Positions 25,426 to 34,585 are shown, counted from the first letter of the stretch. The stretch: 64,000 nt of DNA from Sporosarcina sp. FSL K6-1508 (GCF_038007465.1 NZ_JBBOXF010000001.1:310001-374000); one strand, 5' to 3'. The notes: generated by a model from the sequence alone, not told the origin. A program made the numbers and translations.

Positions 25426-26073
25426 TTACTTGTTCTTTCTTGTTTCCCAGTCTGCAAGAAACGCTTCGATTCCTTTATCTGTAAGTGGATGCTTGAATAG
25501 TTGTGTCAACACATTGAAAGGTGTCGTTGCAATATCCGCTCCGCTAAGTGCAGCGTCTGTGATATGTTGCGGGCTGCGAATGGATGCAACAATGATTTCT
25601 GTTTTGATATTGTGGATTGAGAAGATGTCAGCAATCGTAGAGACCAAAGCCATGCCATCTTGTCCAATGTCATCGAGTCTTCCGAGGAATGGAGAAACAT
25701 ATGTTGCTCCTGCACGCGCTGCAAGAAGGGCCTGATTTGCGCTGAAGATAAGTGTAATGTTTGTTTTAATGCCCTCTTGTGAGAAGACCGAACAAGCTTT
25801 TAATCCTTCAGGTGTCATTGGCAATTTCACTGTAATATTTGGTGCGATTTTTGCCAGTTCGCGTCCTTCTGCAATCATGCCTTCTGCATCAAGTGCGATG
25901 ACTTCAGCACTGACAGAACCAGGGACAAGCGCTGCAATTTCTCTCAATCTATCATGGAACGGAACATCTTCTTTTGCAACAAGTGATGGATTTGTTGTTA
26001 CTCCTGATAGTATGCCCCAACTATGCGCTTCTTTGATTTCTTCAAAATTCGCTGTATCGATAAAAAATTTCAT
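25426..26073 (-). CDS. tal: Transaldolase / fructose-6-phosphate aldolase family protein
   Basis: Small transaldolase (YwjH family). 215 residues starting MKFFIDTANFEEIKEAHSWG; the Schiff-base lysine is in ITVKLPMTPEGLKA and the phosphate site near ASIRSPQHI. TAAGGAGG lies before ATG 26073; upstream in-frame codons are not family-like. Sequence alone does not decide between transaldolase and fructose-6-phosphate aldolase activity. Follows fbaA. Confidence 0.93.
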   Translation of the reverse strand: MKFFIDTANFEEIKEAHSWGILSGVTTNPSLVAKEDVPFHDRLREIAALVPGSVSAEVIALDAEGMIAEGRELAKIAPNITVKLPMTPEGLKACSVFSQEGIKTNITLIFSANQALLAARAGATYVSPFLGRLDDIGQDGMALVSTIADIFSIHNIKTEIIVASIRSPQHITDAALSGADIATTPFNVLTQLFKHPLTDKGIEAFLADWETRKNK

Positions 26074-26179
26074 GAATGAATTCCTCCTTAGGTAAATGGA
26101 CGCTTTGTGAATAGTTATATGGAAAGCTCGATTCATATCGCTGCATGCTCGCAAAGCAAATGTGCATATACGAAAGCTT

Positions 26180-26224
26180 CAAAAGAAGGAGAATACATCA
26201 GTGCTGATGCTTCTCCTCTTTTTT
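26180..26224. terminator. Hairpin between fbaA and tal
   Basis: Long stem GAAGGAGAATACATCAG/CTGATGCTTCTCCT (one bulge) with a T-run on the plus side (TCTTTTTT) and a weaker TTCTTTTG on the minus side. Likely attenuates fbaA transcripts before tal. Confidence 0.65.
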
Positions 26225-26236
26225 AATGTCTTATAA

Positions 26237-27094
26237 TTAAGCTTTTTGTGAACTGCCGAATTCACGCATTTTGCCGATAACCGTTTTTTTGATGGCATCG
26301 CGCATTGGCGTCAAGAATTTACGGGGATCGTAAACTTCAGAGTCTGCCGCAAGTGTATCGCGGACAGCTTTGGTTCCTTGAATTTGGTTTTCTGTATTGA
26401 CGTTAATTTTCGAAGTTCCAAGTGAAATAGCTCGTTGAATGTCTTTTGTCGGGATGCCTGTTCCGCCGTGCAAAACGAGTGGCAAGTCGGATTGGCTTGA
26501 AATTTCTTCCATCTCCTTGAATCCTAGGTTCGGTTCCCCTTTATACGGGCCGTGGACCGATCCAAGTGCAGGTGCAAGGCAGTCAATTCCTGATTTATCA
26601 ACAAGTTCTTTACATTCTGCCGGGTCTGCATAGATAACCCCGTCAGCAATGATATCGTCTTCCTGGCCGCCGACGACACCCAACTCCGCTTCTACTGAAA
26701 CGCCGCGTTCATGCGCGTAATCAACAACACTTTTCGTAATTTCAATATTTTCCGCAAGCGGTTTCGATGAAGCATCAATCATGACGGAAGTGAAACCTGC
26801 GTCAATCGCTTCTTTGCATTTTTCGAAGCTTGAACCATGATCCAAATGAATTGCGACAGGAACGGTGATCTGATAGTCATGTAAAAGACCTTTCACGATG
26901 TTGACAACTGTCGTGAAACCACCCATATAACGTGCTGCGCCTTCAGACACACCAAGAATGACAGGTGATTGTTCTTCCTGTGCAGCCTGCAAAATTGCCT
27001 GCGTGTATTCAAGGTTGTTCAAGTTGAACTGACCGATTGCGTACCCTTCTTTTTTCCCTTTAATCATCATTTCTTTCATGGAAACGAGCGTCAT
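26237..27094 (-). CDS. fbaA: Fructose-bisphosphate aldolase class II
   Basis: Zinc-dependent glycolytic aldolase. 285 residues; metal ligands visible in AIHLDHGSSFEKC and VLHGGTGIPTKDIQ, and EAELGVVGGQEDD is the class II signature region. Starts MTLVSMKEMM at ATG 27094 after GAGGAATTCGC. Flanked by spo0F and tal as in B. subtilis. Confidence 0.96.
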   Translation of the reverse strand: MTLVSMKEMMIKGKKEGYAIGQFNLNNLEYTQAILQAAQEEQSPVILGVSEGAARYMGGFTTVVNIVKGLLHDYQITVPVAIHLDHGSSFEKCKEAIDAGFTSVMIDASSKPLAENIEITKSVVDYAHERGVSVEAELGVVGGQEDDIIADGVIYADPAECKELVDKSGIDCLAPALGSVHGPYKGEPNLGFKEMEEISSQSDLPLVLHGGTGIPTKDIQRAISLGTSKINVNTENQIQGTKAVRDTLAADSEVYDPRKFLTPMRDAIKKTVIGKMREFGSSQKA

Positions 27095-27166
27095 GCGAAT
27101 TCCTCCTCAGGATATTGAAATCAATAGTATGAATGTTAATACCTCTTATATACCTCTATTATCATA

Positions 27167-27199
27167 ACAAAAACAGACAGTGTTTACCACTGCCTGCTT
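27167..27199 (-). terminator. Intrinsic terminator after spo0F
   Basis: Stem CAGACAGTG/CACTGCCTG (27174-27196, one G-U pair) followed on the minus strand by TTTTTGTT. Confidence 0.85.
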
Positions 27200-27201
27200 T
27201 G

Positions 27202-27561
27202 TCAATTTTCAAACATCGCAATCACTGCATCACGGACCTCATAAATATCGAATGGCTTCGTGAAGTATTTTACGGCTCCGGTTTTCAGCGCATCTTCGGT
27301 CAATTCGATTTCTCCATACGCTGTCATCATGATGACCGGGACTTCTGGCCAACCGATTTTTAATCTTTTTAGAACTTCCAGACCATCGATGCCCGGCATT
27401 TTCATATCGAGCAAGACGCAGCCAGGAGTTTCCTGCTCTACTGCCTTAAGTGCTTCCATTCCATTTGCCGCGAGGGTTATTTTGAATCCTTCCCGGCGAA
27501 ACACTTCATCCAGCAATAGCCGAATTCCTTTTTGGTCATCTACGATTAAAAGACTTTTCAA
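27202..27561 (-). CDS. spo0F: Sporulation phosphorelay response regulator Spo0F
   Basis: Single-domain receiver that carries phosphate from sporulation kinases to Spo0B. 119 residues: acidic pocket IVDDQKGIR, phosphorylation aspartate in VLLDMKMPGIDGLEV, MTAYGE switch, and KPFDIYEVRDAV containing the conserved lysine. TTG 27561 is favoured because GAGGG precedes it and homology begins at KSLLIVDDQ; a TTG seven codons upstream is possible. Divergent from ywjG; no convincing sigma-H promoter was found by eye. Confidence 0.94.
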   Translation of the reverse strand: MKSLLIVDDQKGIRLLLDEVFRREGFKITLAANGMEALKAVEQETPGCVLLDMKMPGIDGLEVLKRLKIGWPEVPVIMMTAYGEIELTEDALKTGAVKYFTKPFDIYEVRDAVIAMFEN

Positions 27562-27700
27562 TCCCCATCCCTCTTCCCGCAAAACCCATGTTGTATAACT
27601 ACTTATTAGACAAATAACATGGATACCCTTCTTTTTTAATAAGATTTTGTCTTTTGCTTTCCATGCTCCCTCTTCTTATAATGAGGTGGAGGTGGTAATT

Positions 27701-28219
27701 GTGAAAATGTTAACAACGCAAATCGGCGGACTTCTTCAGCGCATCTCAGGAAACGGTGAAGAGTCGATTGAAGAGACAGCCCGGCTTCTCGCCCAAGCGG
27801 TAATCGGTGAAGGGCGTGTCATTATTGCTGGCTTCGGCGAAATGGAGGCGGTTACTTTTACCGCATTACACGGTGCCGAGTTGCTTAGCGGCGCTGTTCG
27901 TTATGAGTTTGATATGGAGTTTACAACAGCCGACCGAATTTGGCTGTTAACGAGGTCTGCGGCGGATGAGCCCGCGCTCGAACTTGCACGGCAGCTCGCT
28001 GGACGCTTTATCCCATTTGCTGCACTTGCTGCTGAAAAGCCCGTTGTTGATAATGAACTCGCAGATTTAGCTTATACGTATATATCAACTGGTCTTACAC
28101 GCGGTTTGTTGCCTGGCGACGATGGCGAACGAATTGTTCAACCGCACGCGCTTGCCGCGTTGTTTGTTTATGAAGCTGTAAAGCTCGCTTATGATGAAAT
28201 GATCTCGGAAGAGGATTGA
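27701..28219 (+). CDS. ywjG: YwjG family protein (DUF2529)
   Basis: 172 residues, conserved in Bacillales between spo0F and pyrG; function unknown. It contains VIIAGFGEMEAV and a SIS-like alternation of hydrophobic strands and helices, so a sugar-phosphate-isomerase-like fold is plausible but unproven. GTG 27701 is chosen because GAGGTGGAGGTGG lies 5-6 nt upstream; an in-frame ATG follows at 27707. Transcribed divergently from spo0F. Confidence 0.85.
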   Translation: MKMLTTQIGGLLQRISGNGEESIEETARLLAQAVIGEGRVIIAGFGEMEAVTFTALHGAELLSGAVRYEFDMEFTTADRIWLLTRSAADEPALELARQLAGRFIPFAALAAEKPVVDNELADLAYTYISTGLTRGLLPGDDGERIVQPHALAALFVYEAVKLAYDEMISEED

Positions 28220-28220
28220 A

Positions 28221-28264
28221 AAAAGCTGCAGATGAGCGGGATTTCCCATGCATCTGCAGCTTTT
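28221..28264. terminator. Bidirectional terminator between ywjG and pyrG
   Basis: Perfect 14-bp stem AAAAGCTGCAGATG/CATCTGCAGCTTTT with T-runs in both directions, serving convergent ywjG and pyrG. Confidence 0.9.
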
Positions 28265-28265
28265 A

Positions 28266-28352
28266 TTAGTTGGATATGATCGGTCTGGCAGCTGTATTGA
28301 TCGGTTTGCTGCTTGATATGATCGGTTTAGCCGCAGGTACGATCGGTCCAAC
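28266..28352. repeat. Short 21-bp-period GATCGGT array after pyrG
   Basis: Four units of about 21 bp with the core TATGATCGGT (second unit ATTGATCGGT, last unit ACGATCGGT). It lies between the pyrG stop codon and the terminator at 28221-28264, so it would form part of the pyrG 3' untranslated region. Confidence 0.85.
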
Positions 28353-28371
28353 TGTTTACAGCTAGGGTATT

Positions 28372-29967
28372 TTATTCTTTTCCTGCAATTACCGCTTTGA
28401 TGAACTCACGGAATAGCGGTTGCGGGCGAGTTGGGCGTGATGCGAATTCCGGATGGAATGAAACACCGATGAAAAATGGGTGATCTTCCAACTCGATGAT
28501 TTCAACAAGCTGATCATTCGGGCTTATGCCTGAAAGAGTCATGCCTGCCGCCTCGAATTGCTCGCGGTATTCATTGTTAAATTCATAGCGGTTACGGTGA
28601 CGTTCGTAAATTAGTTCTTCGCCATAAGATTCGCGCGCTTTTGTTCCTTCTTTTAATTTACATGGATAGGCGCCAAGTCGGAAATAGTCTTCAGGGTTGC
28701 CATTGCTTTCAGGCGGACTCTCGATGATTTGATTTTCCGTGTCTTTATCGAATTCAACTGAATGGGCGTTTTTAATCCCCATAACATTGCGTGCGTATTC
28801 CACTGCTGCCAATTGCATGCCTAGGCTGATTCCGAAAAATGGAACGCCGCTTGTACGTGCATATGTGATCGCTTCAATTTTACCATCAATACCGCGTTCT
28901 CCAAACCCAGCAGGAACGAGGATTCCGTCGACATCCGATAAAAACTCAGCTGCATTTTGTGCGGTCACTTCTTCTGAATTAATCCACTTCATTTCGATGT
29001 CTGTATCGAAGCTGTAACCTGCGTGACGGAGTGCTTCCACTGCGGAAATGTAAGCATCTTGCATCTCAACATACTTCCCGACAAGTCCAATACGAACTGT
29101 TTTCGAAAGGTTTTTCACTTTATTTACAAGTGCTTCTATTTCCGTCATATCAGGTTCAATCGTTTCAAGACCTAGGAAATCAACGACGATTTTATCCATA
29201 TTCTGTTCATGTAATCTTAGTGGAACTTCATAAAGCGATTCAGCATCAAGCGCCTCAATCACCTCTTCAGGTTTGATGCTACTAAATAATGCTATTTTAT
29301 CCTTCATATCCTGTGGAACTGGATGTTCACTACGGACAACGATTAAATTCGGCTGGATTCCAAGACCCCGTAATTCTTTGACGCTATGCTGTGTTGGTTT
29401 CGTTTTTAGTTCACCGGCCGCTGAAAGGTAGGGAATTAGTGTGTTATGGATGTACATGACATCATTTTTGCCAAGATCTGTTTTCATCTGACGAAGTGCT
29501 TCTAGGTATGGTAGGGATTCGATGTCGCCGACACTGCCACCAATTTCTGTAATAACTACGTCCGCGTTCGTTTCTTTTCCAGCGCGTTTGATAAGGTTTT
29601 TGATTTCATTTGTAATGTGGGGAATGACTTGGACAGTCGCCCCATTATATTCACCGCGACGTTCTTTTTTCAGTACAGATGAATACACTTTACCCATCGT
29701 AACGTTCGAAAACTTGTTCAATTTAATATCGATAAAGCGTTCATAATGACCGAGGTCTAGATCCGTTTCTGCTCCATCTTCTGTAACGAATACTTCACCA
29801 TGCTGCAGAGGGCTCATCATTCGTGGGTCAACGTTAATGTATGGATCGAACTTTTGGTTTGTCACTTGAAGTCCCCGGCTTTTCAAAAGTCTTCCAAGTG
29901 ATGCCGCGTTGATTCCTTTACCAAGTGATGAGACAACACCACCGGTTACAAAAATATATTTTGTCAT
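28372..29967 (-). CDS. pyrG: CTP synthase
   Basis: Converts UTP to CTP with glutamine and ATP. 531 residues: N-terminal synthetase domain starting MTKYIFVTGGVVSSLGKGI (P-loop region), DPYINVDPRMMSP, and a C-terminal class I glutaminase (from about 290). In the nucleophile region the sequence reads PFFGISLGMQLAAVEYARN, that is GISLGMQ where GICLGMQ is expected, so the catalytic cysteine is replaced by serine as translated here. GGAGGAG precedes ATG 29967. Regulated by the leader at 30009-30099. Confidence 0.95.
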   Translation of the reverse strand: MTKYIFVTGGVVSSLGKGINAASLGRLLKSRGLQVTNQKFDPYINVDPRMMSPLQHGEVFVTEDGAETDLDLGHYERFIDIKLNKFSNVTMGKVYSSVLKKERRGEYNGATVQVIPHITNEIKNLIKRAGKETNADVVITEIGGSVGDIESLPYLEALRQMKTDLGKNDVMYIHNTLIPYLSAAGELKTKPTQHSVKELRGLGIQPNLIVVRSEHPVPQDMKDKIALFSSIKPEEVIEALDAESLYEVPLRLHEQNMDKIVVDFLGLETIEPDMTEIEALVNKVKNLSKTVRIGLVGKYVEMQDAYISAVEALRHAGYSFDTDIEMKWINSEEVTAQNAAEFLSDVDGILVPAGFGERGIDGKIEAITYARTSGVPFFGISLGMQLAAVEYARNVMGIKNAHSVEFDKDTENQIIESPPESNGNPEDYFRLGAYPCKLKEGTKARESYGEELIYERHRNRYEFNNEYREQFEAAGMTLSGISPNDQLVEIIELEDHPFFIGVSFHPEFASRPTRPQPLFREFIKAVIAGKE

Positions 29968-30008
29968 GTTAAACTCCTCCATTCATCTTTTTTATTCTAA
30001 TAAACAAC

Positions 30009-30099
30009 GAAAAAAGCGCCCCGTCTGTAGTGTTTTTCTACAGGAGGAGCGCATATACACTGGTTCTTGTCCTTTTAAGGAGCCCAGTAAAATCTTATA
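30009..30099 (-). promoter_or_regulatory. pyrG promoter and reiterative-transcription attenuator
   Basis: TATAAG (30099-30094) is followed 8 nt later by the start sequence GGGCTCC (from 30085). Downstream lies a terminator with a pyrimidine-rich 5' arm, GCGCTCCTCCTGTAG (30052-30038), pairing with CTACAGACGGGGCGC (30030-30016) and ending in TTTTTT. This is the B. subtilis pyrG arrangement, where low CTP causes extra G residues at the 5' end that pair with the CU-rich arm and prevent termination. A TTGACT -35 lies at 30120-30115 with a short spacer. Confidence 0.85.
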
Positions 30100-30124
30100 G
30101 TGCCGGACGCGTGAAGTCAAGTAA

Positions 30125-30712
30125 TTATTCCTCGATTTCGTCCTCTTCTAACTCATCTTCTTCGTCCTCTTCGTCATCAAGTTCAAGATCCGCATCATCC
30201 GGAATGATTTCAAGGTCATCGTCAGGTTCAAGAAGATCTACTTCAATCTCAACAACTTCCTCTTCTTCATCCTCATCGTCGTCGTCCTCGTCATCATCGT
30301 CGTCGTCTTCATCGATTAATTCATCGAATTCTTCGTCGAACAACTCATCCTCGTCGTCCTCATCGTCTTCAATGATATCTTCATCATCAAGTACCACTTT
30401 TTTCTTTTTCTTTTTCTTGCGTACTTTTACGACAGGAGCTGTTTCCACTTCGATTTGATCGACCGGATACCATTCGCGAAGTCCCCAGCGGTTGTCATTG
30501 ATGGCAAGGAATCTTCCATCGATGTTCATGTCCGTGTAGAACTGTTGCAGTTTGGCTCTCATAACTCGTTCAGTCATACCATTCAGTTTACGGATTGCAT
30601 CCATCAGCTGGAGCAATGTTAACGGCTCTTTTCTTTCAGCTAAAACCGCATAAGCGATGTCGATCATTGATTCTTCTATCAGTTGCTCTTTTGTCATTTC
30701 ACGGATATTCAA
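30125..30712 (-). CDS. rpoE: RNA polymerase delta subunit
   Basis: Gram-positive accessory subunit that speeds RNA polymerase recycling. About 195 residues: a folded N-terminal HARE-HTH domain (about 1-90) with FYTDMNIDGRFLAINDNRWG and LREWYPVDQI, a lysine-rich stretch VRKKKKKKKV, then a roughly 90-residue tail almost entirely D and E. TTG 30712 has AAAGGA 10 nt upstream; GTG 30721 is an alternative. Sits upstream of pyrG. Confidence 0.95.
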   Translation of the reverse strand: MNIREMTKEQLIEESMIDIAYAVLAERKEPLTLLQLMDAIRKLNGMTERVMRAKLQQFYTDMNIDGRFLAINDNRWGLREWYPVDQIEVETAPVVKVRKKKKKKKVVLDDEDIIEDDEDDEDELFDEEFDELIDEDDDDDDEDDDDEDEEEEVVEIEVDLLEPDDDLEIIPDDADLELDDEEDEEDELEEDEIEE

Positions 30713-30778
30713 TAAACGCACGTCCTTTCTATAAAAACAAGCATACTTATCATTATAAACAATGCAGTCGGGAATATG

Positions 30779-30943
30779 CTACAATCTTTTACTCTTTTTG
30801 AAATGCCGAAGTTCTTTCACACAAATAAAAATCAAATAAGCTCCAGTAAGTAAAAAAGGGATTGCACCTAAACCTTTATCATATAGTAGAAAAGTAAGTG
30901 TGGCAAGGATGGCAAGGATCAAAATATGCAGATACAATTTCAC
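30779..30943 (-). CDS. Small hypothetical membrane protein (54 aa)
   Basis: Short open frame starting at GTG 30943 with GATGAGG 7 nt before it and ending TAG at 30779. The product is KLYLHILILAILATLTFLL then a charged turn (YDKGLG), a second hydrophobic stretch (AIPFLLTGAYLIFICV), and a basic tail (KELRHFKKSKRL): two helices with a positive C-terminus. I do not recognise the family. It lies between the icmF terminator and rpoE. Confidence 0.6.
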   Translation of the reverse strand: MKLYLHILILAILATLTFLLYDKGLGAIPFLLTGAYLIFICVKELRHFKKSKRL

Positions 30944-31061
30944 ACCGACACCTCATCCCAGTCATTCCTTCTATAATTATTATACGTGGTTATAACAACC
31001 AATATCCATTAAAAAGAAAAGTTTTGTTACTACTTACATGTTTTTATACGTAAAAGACATG

Positions 31062-31097
31062 AAAATCCGTGCTAAACCGAAGTTCGCACGGATTTTA
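31062..31097. terminator. Intrinsic terminator of the fatty-acid/icmF operon
   Basis: Stem AAAATCCGTGC/GCACGGATTTT around a 13-nt loop. It lies about 200 bp beyond the icmF stop, after the repeat at 31140-31293. Confidence 0.7.
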
Positions 31098-31139
31098 AGT
31101 CTATGGTAGGTAGTTCATGCAGCAGGGTTGGAATGAACT

Positions 31140-31293
31140 GCATCCCAACTTATTGTCGCATGAGGCCAGATGCTCAGGTCATAAGCCAGCCCACCTAAGA
31201 AGAAATGAGCTGCATCCTTCCCGGGCAAAGGGCGCCGCTTCGCCTGTCCGTCTTATGCTTGTCGCATCTTAACGGCCGCTTCCGCATTTCTTA
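31140..31293. repeat. Structured repeat (long type) abutting the icmF stop codon
   Basis: Diverged copy of the long-type element: AGATGC (31168-31173) pairs with GCATCT (31264-31269) and CATAAG with CTTATG. The end next to icmF reads, on the minus strand, TAATAAGAAATGCGGAAGCGG, directly at the stop codon. Confidence 0.85.
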
Positions 31294-34200
31294 TTACATA
31301 TTCCTGCGGTATTGTCCGCCTACTTCATACAAGGCGTTGGTGATTTGTCCGAGGCTTGCTACTCTTACAGTTTCCATTAGTTCAGCGAAAATGTTGCCGC
31401 CTGATACTGCTGTTTCTTTTAGTTTCTTTAGAGCTTCTTCGGTTTGATTGGCATGTTGACTTTTGAATGCACGCAGGTTGAGAATTTGTGTTTCTTTCTC
31501 TTCTTTTGTTGCACGCGCGATTTCCATGTTATCGACGTCTTCTGAAGATGGCGGATTTGGATTCAGGTACGTGTTCACGCCAATGATCGGCAACTCGCCT
31601 GAATGTTTTTTCATTTCATAGTGCATCGATTCTTCTTGGATTTTACCGCGTTGGTACTGTGTTTCCATTGAGCCGAGTACGCCGCCGCGGTCGTTTAGGC
31701 TTTCGAACTCTCGCAAGACCATTTCTTCGACGAGGTCCGTTAATTCGTCGACAATGAATGCTCCTTGAAGTGGATTTTCATTTTTTGACAAGCCATGTTC
31801 TTTCGTAATAATCATTTGGATGGCCATCGCGCGGCGGACTGATTCTTCCGTCGGTGTTGTAATTGCTTCGTCGTAGGCATTCGTATGAAGCGAGTTACAG
31901 TTATCTTGCAATGCCATAAGCGCCTGCAACGTTGTGCGGATATCGTTGAAATCAATTTCTTGTGCGTGCAAGCTGCGTCCTGATGTTTGGACATGGTACT
32001 TCAGCTTTTGGCTACGATCGTTGGCGCCGTATTTCTCACGCATTGTGACTGCCCAAATGCGGCGCGCCACCCGGCCGATAACCGTATATTCCGGATCAAG
32101 CCCGTTCGAGAAGAAGAATGATAAGTTCGGAGCGAAATCATCGATATTCATCCCACGGCTCAAGTAATATTCTACATATGTGAAACCGTTTGACAGAGTG
32201 AATGCCAGTTGTGAAATCGGGTTTGCGCCTGCTTCCGCGATATGATAACCCGAAATCGACACAGAGTAATAATTACGTACTTTTTGGTCGATGAAGTATT
32301 GCTGGATATCCCCCATCATACGCAGTGCGAATTCCGTCGAGAAGATGCATGTATTCTGTCCTTGGTCTTCTTTAAGGATATCTGCTTGCACTGTGCCGCG
32401 GACTGATTGAAGCGTTCCTTCTTTAACTTCGATGAATTCTTCAACCGTCAAAGCGCGACCAAGTTTTTCCTCATTGATGCGTACTTGCTGATCGATCGCG
32501 GTATTCATGAACATCGCAAGTATAATCGGAGCCGGACCGTTAATCGTCATGGAAACAGACGTTGCCGGTGCACACAGGTCGAAACCTTCATAAAGCTTTT
32601 TCATGTCTTCCAGTGTACAGATGCTGACGCCGGATTCCCCGACTTTTCCGTAAATATCTGGGCGTTCATCTGGATCTTCTCCATATAATGTTACTGAGTC
32701 AAATGCTGTTGATAGGCGTTTCGCATCGTCATCTTTCGATAGATAATGGAATCGGCGATTTGTTCGTTCCGGCGTTCCTTCTCCGGCAAATTGTCGTTTT
32801 GGATCTTCGCCTTCGCGTTTGAATGGGAATACGCCAGCTGTATATGGATAGGATCCCGGGACGTTTTCTTTATAAACCCAGCGAAGAATTTCTCCGTAAT
32901 CTTTGAATTTCGGCAACGCGACTTTCGGGATTTTCAATCCTGAAAGACTAGTAGTGGTCAAAGCGGTGCGCAGTTCTTTATCGCGAACTTTTGTGATGAA
33001 TTCATCACCCGCATAAGCTTCTTTCAACTTCTCCCAGTTTGCAAGAATACGTTTTGATTCTGGTGTCAATTCTTCTTTAATGCCATCCGCAAGAGATTGC
33101 AGTGAAGTGATAAGTGCATCGTCCGGTGCTTGTTCGTTGACCGTCTGAATGGCCCCTTCAAGCTGGAATAATTTGCGCGCAAGGGCTTCCTGGACAATGG
33201 ATTTTTTATGGTAGCCACGGACCGTGTCTGAGATTTCACGCAAGTATTGCTGACGGTCGTTCGGGATGATGACGTTTTGTTTTTGTGTTTTGACGAACTG
33301 TCCGTAAGACGTTTCCCAGTCGAGGCCGCATTTCTCGTTCAATACGGAAACGAGTGCTGCAAAGAGCGAATTCGTTCCTTTGTCGTTGAACTGGCTTGCG
33401 ATTGTTCCATATACCGGCATCTCACCAAGTTCTTTATCCCATAGGAGATGGCTGCGCTGATACTGTTTTTGCACTTGGCGCAATGCATCTTCGGAACCTT
33501 TACGTTCGAATTTATTGATAACAATCAGGTCTGCGAAATCAATCATGTCAATCTTCTCAAGTTGGGTCGGCGCTCCGAATTCGCTTGTCATGACATACAT
33601 TGAAGCATCAGATACTTCCGTAATTTCTGCATCCCCTTGCCCAATTCCACTTGTTTCAACAACGATGAGGTCGAAACCGGCTGTTTTCACGATATCAATC
33701 ACGTCTCTAATGGCTCCGGAAAGTTCTGATCGAGAACCCCGCGTTGCCAGACTTCGCATGAATACACGTTTGTTGAAGATGGCATTCATACGGATACGGT
33801 CGCCCAGTAATGCCCCGCCCGTTTTTTGTTTCGTTGGGTCAATTGATAGGATTGCCACTCTTTTTTCAGGGAGCTCATGAAGGAATCTGCGAATTAATTC
33901 GTCAGTAAGCGAACTTTTCCCCGCTCCGCCTGTTCCTGTAATTCCGAGAACGGGTGTGTTTTTAGAAAGTGTACGTGCTTTTTCAACGACTGCAGTTGCT
34001 TGCGCATCGTCCTTACCATACATTTCTTCCACGTACGTAATGACATTCGCAAGTACTTCCGGCTGATCAGCCGTCACTTTTTCAAGTGTTTCCATTTCAT
34101 TGTCAGTTGCTGTGAGGTAATCGCATTGTTCCATCATCCGGTTAATCATCCCTTGAAGGCCCATTTTACGCCCATCCTCCGGTGAGAAAATCCATGTAAT

Positions 34201-34551
34201 TCCGTAGTCATGCAACTCTTTTATTTCTTTCGGGATGATGACTCCGCCGCCGCCTGCGTATATGCGGATATGCGGTGCCCCTTTTTCCTGAAGAAGGTCA
34301 TACATATATTTAAAGTACTCAACATGCCCGCCTTGGTAGGAAGACATGGCAATTGCTTGGACGTCCTCCTGAATTGCCGCGTTGACGACTTCTTCGACAG
34401 AACGGTTATGCCCCAAGTGAATTACTTCTGCGCCGCTCGCTTGCATAATACGGCGCATAATATTGATGGAAGCGTCATGACCATCAAAAAGACTCGACGC
34501 TGTAACGAACCGAATATGGTGTTTCGGTTTATAAATCTCAACTGTTGCCAT
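31294..34551 (-). CDS. icmF: Fused isobutyryl-CoA mutase IcmF (B12-dependent)
   Basis: Adenosylcobalamin-dependent acyl-CoA mutase fused to its own G-protein chaperone. About 1085 residues in the order B12-binding domain (1-135, DGHDASIN with cobalt-ligand histidine near 25), MeaI-type GTPase (P-loop GITGTGGAGKSSL near 205, IGQGDAEI, NKFERKG), then the large TIM-barrel substrate domain with YPYTAGVFPFKREGEDP and SISGYHIAEAGANP. Interconverts isobutyryl- and butyryl-CoA or related branched acyl-CoAs. AAAGGGGTG precedes ATG 34551. Last gene of the thl-hbd-acd-acd-tetR operon. Confidence 0.95.
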   Translation of the reverse strand: MATVEIYKPKHHIRFVTASSLFDGHDASINIMRRIMQASGAEVIHLGHNRSVEEVVNAAIQEDVQAIAMSSYQGGHVEYFKYMYDLLQEKGAPHIRIYAGGGGVIIPKEIKELHDYGITWIFSPEDGRKMGLQGMINRMMEQCDYLTATDNEMETLEKVTADQPEVLANVITYVEEMYGKDDAQATAVVEKARTLSKNTPVLGITGTGGAGKSSLTDELIRRFLHELPEKRVAILSIDPTKQKTGGALLGDRIRMNAIFNKRVFMRSLATRGSRSELSGAIRDVIDIVKTAGFDLIVVETSGIGQGDAEITEVSDASMYVMTSEFGAPTQLEKIDMIDFADLIVINKFERKGSEDALRQVQKQYQRSHLLWDKELGEMPVYGTIASQFNDKGTNSLFAALVSVLNEKCGLDWETSYGQFVKTQKQNVIIPNDRQQYLREISDTVRGYHKKSIVQEALARKLFQLEGAIQTVNEQAPDDALITSLQSLADGIKEELTPESKRILANWEKLKEAYAGDEFITKVRDKELRTALTTTSLSGLKIPKVALPKFKDYGEILRWVYKENVPGSYPYTAGVFPFKREGEDPKRQFAGEGTPERTNRRFHYLSKDDDAKRLSTAFDSVTLYGEDPDERPDIYGKVGESGVSICTLEDMKKLYEGFDLCAPATSVSMTINGPAPIILAMFMNTAIDQQVRINEEKLGRALTVEEFIEVKEGTLQSVRGTVQADILKEDQGQNTCIFSTEFALRMMGDIQQYFIDQKVRNYYSVSISGYHIAEAGANPISQLAFTLSNGFTYVEYYLSRGMNIDDFAPNLSFFFSNGLDPEYTVIGRVARRIWAVTMREKYGANDRSQKLKYHVQTSGRSLHAQEIDFNDIRTTLQALMALQDNCNSLHTNAYDEAITTPTEESVRRAMAIQMIITKEHGLSKNENPLQGAFIVDELTDLVEEMVLREFESLNDRGGVLGSMETQYQRGKIQEESMHYEMKKHSGELPIIGVNTYLNPNPPSSEDVDNMEIARATKEEKETQILNLRAFKSQHANQTEEALKKLKETAVSGGNIFAELMETVRVASLGQITNALYEVGGQYRRNM

Positions 34552-34585
34552 ATGTGGAACACCCCTTTTTGCATTAATGAACGTT

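Noticed and set aside
27583..27700. Sigma-H promoter for spo0F and a sigma-A promoter for ywjG
   Set aside because: A TATAAT at 27677-27682 exists but would start transcription inside the ywjG ribosome site, and no sequence close to the sigma-H consensus was found.
30030..30458. Serine-rich plus-strand frame
   Set aside because: Antisense of the aspartate/glutamate tail of rpoE; composition is a mirror of GAT/GAA codons.
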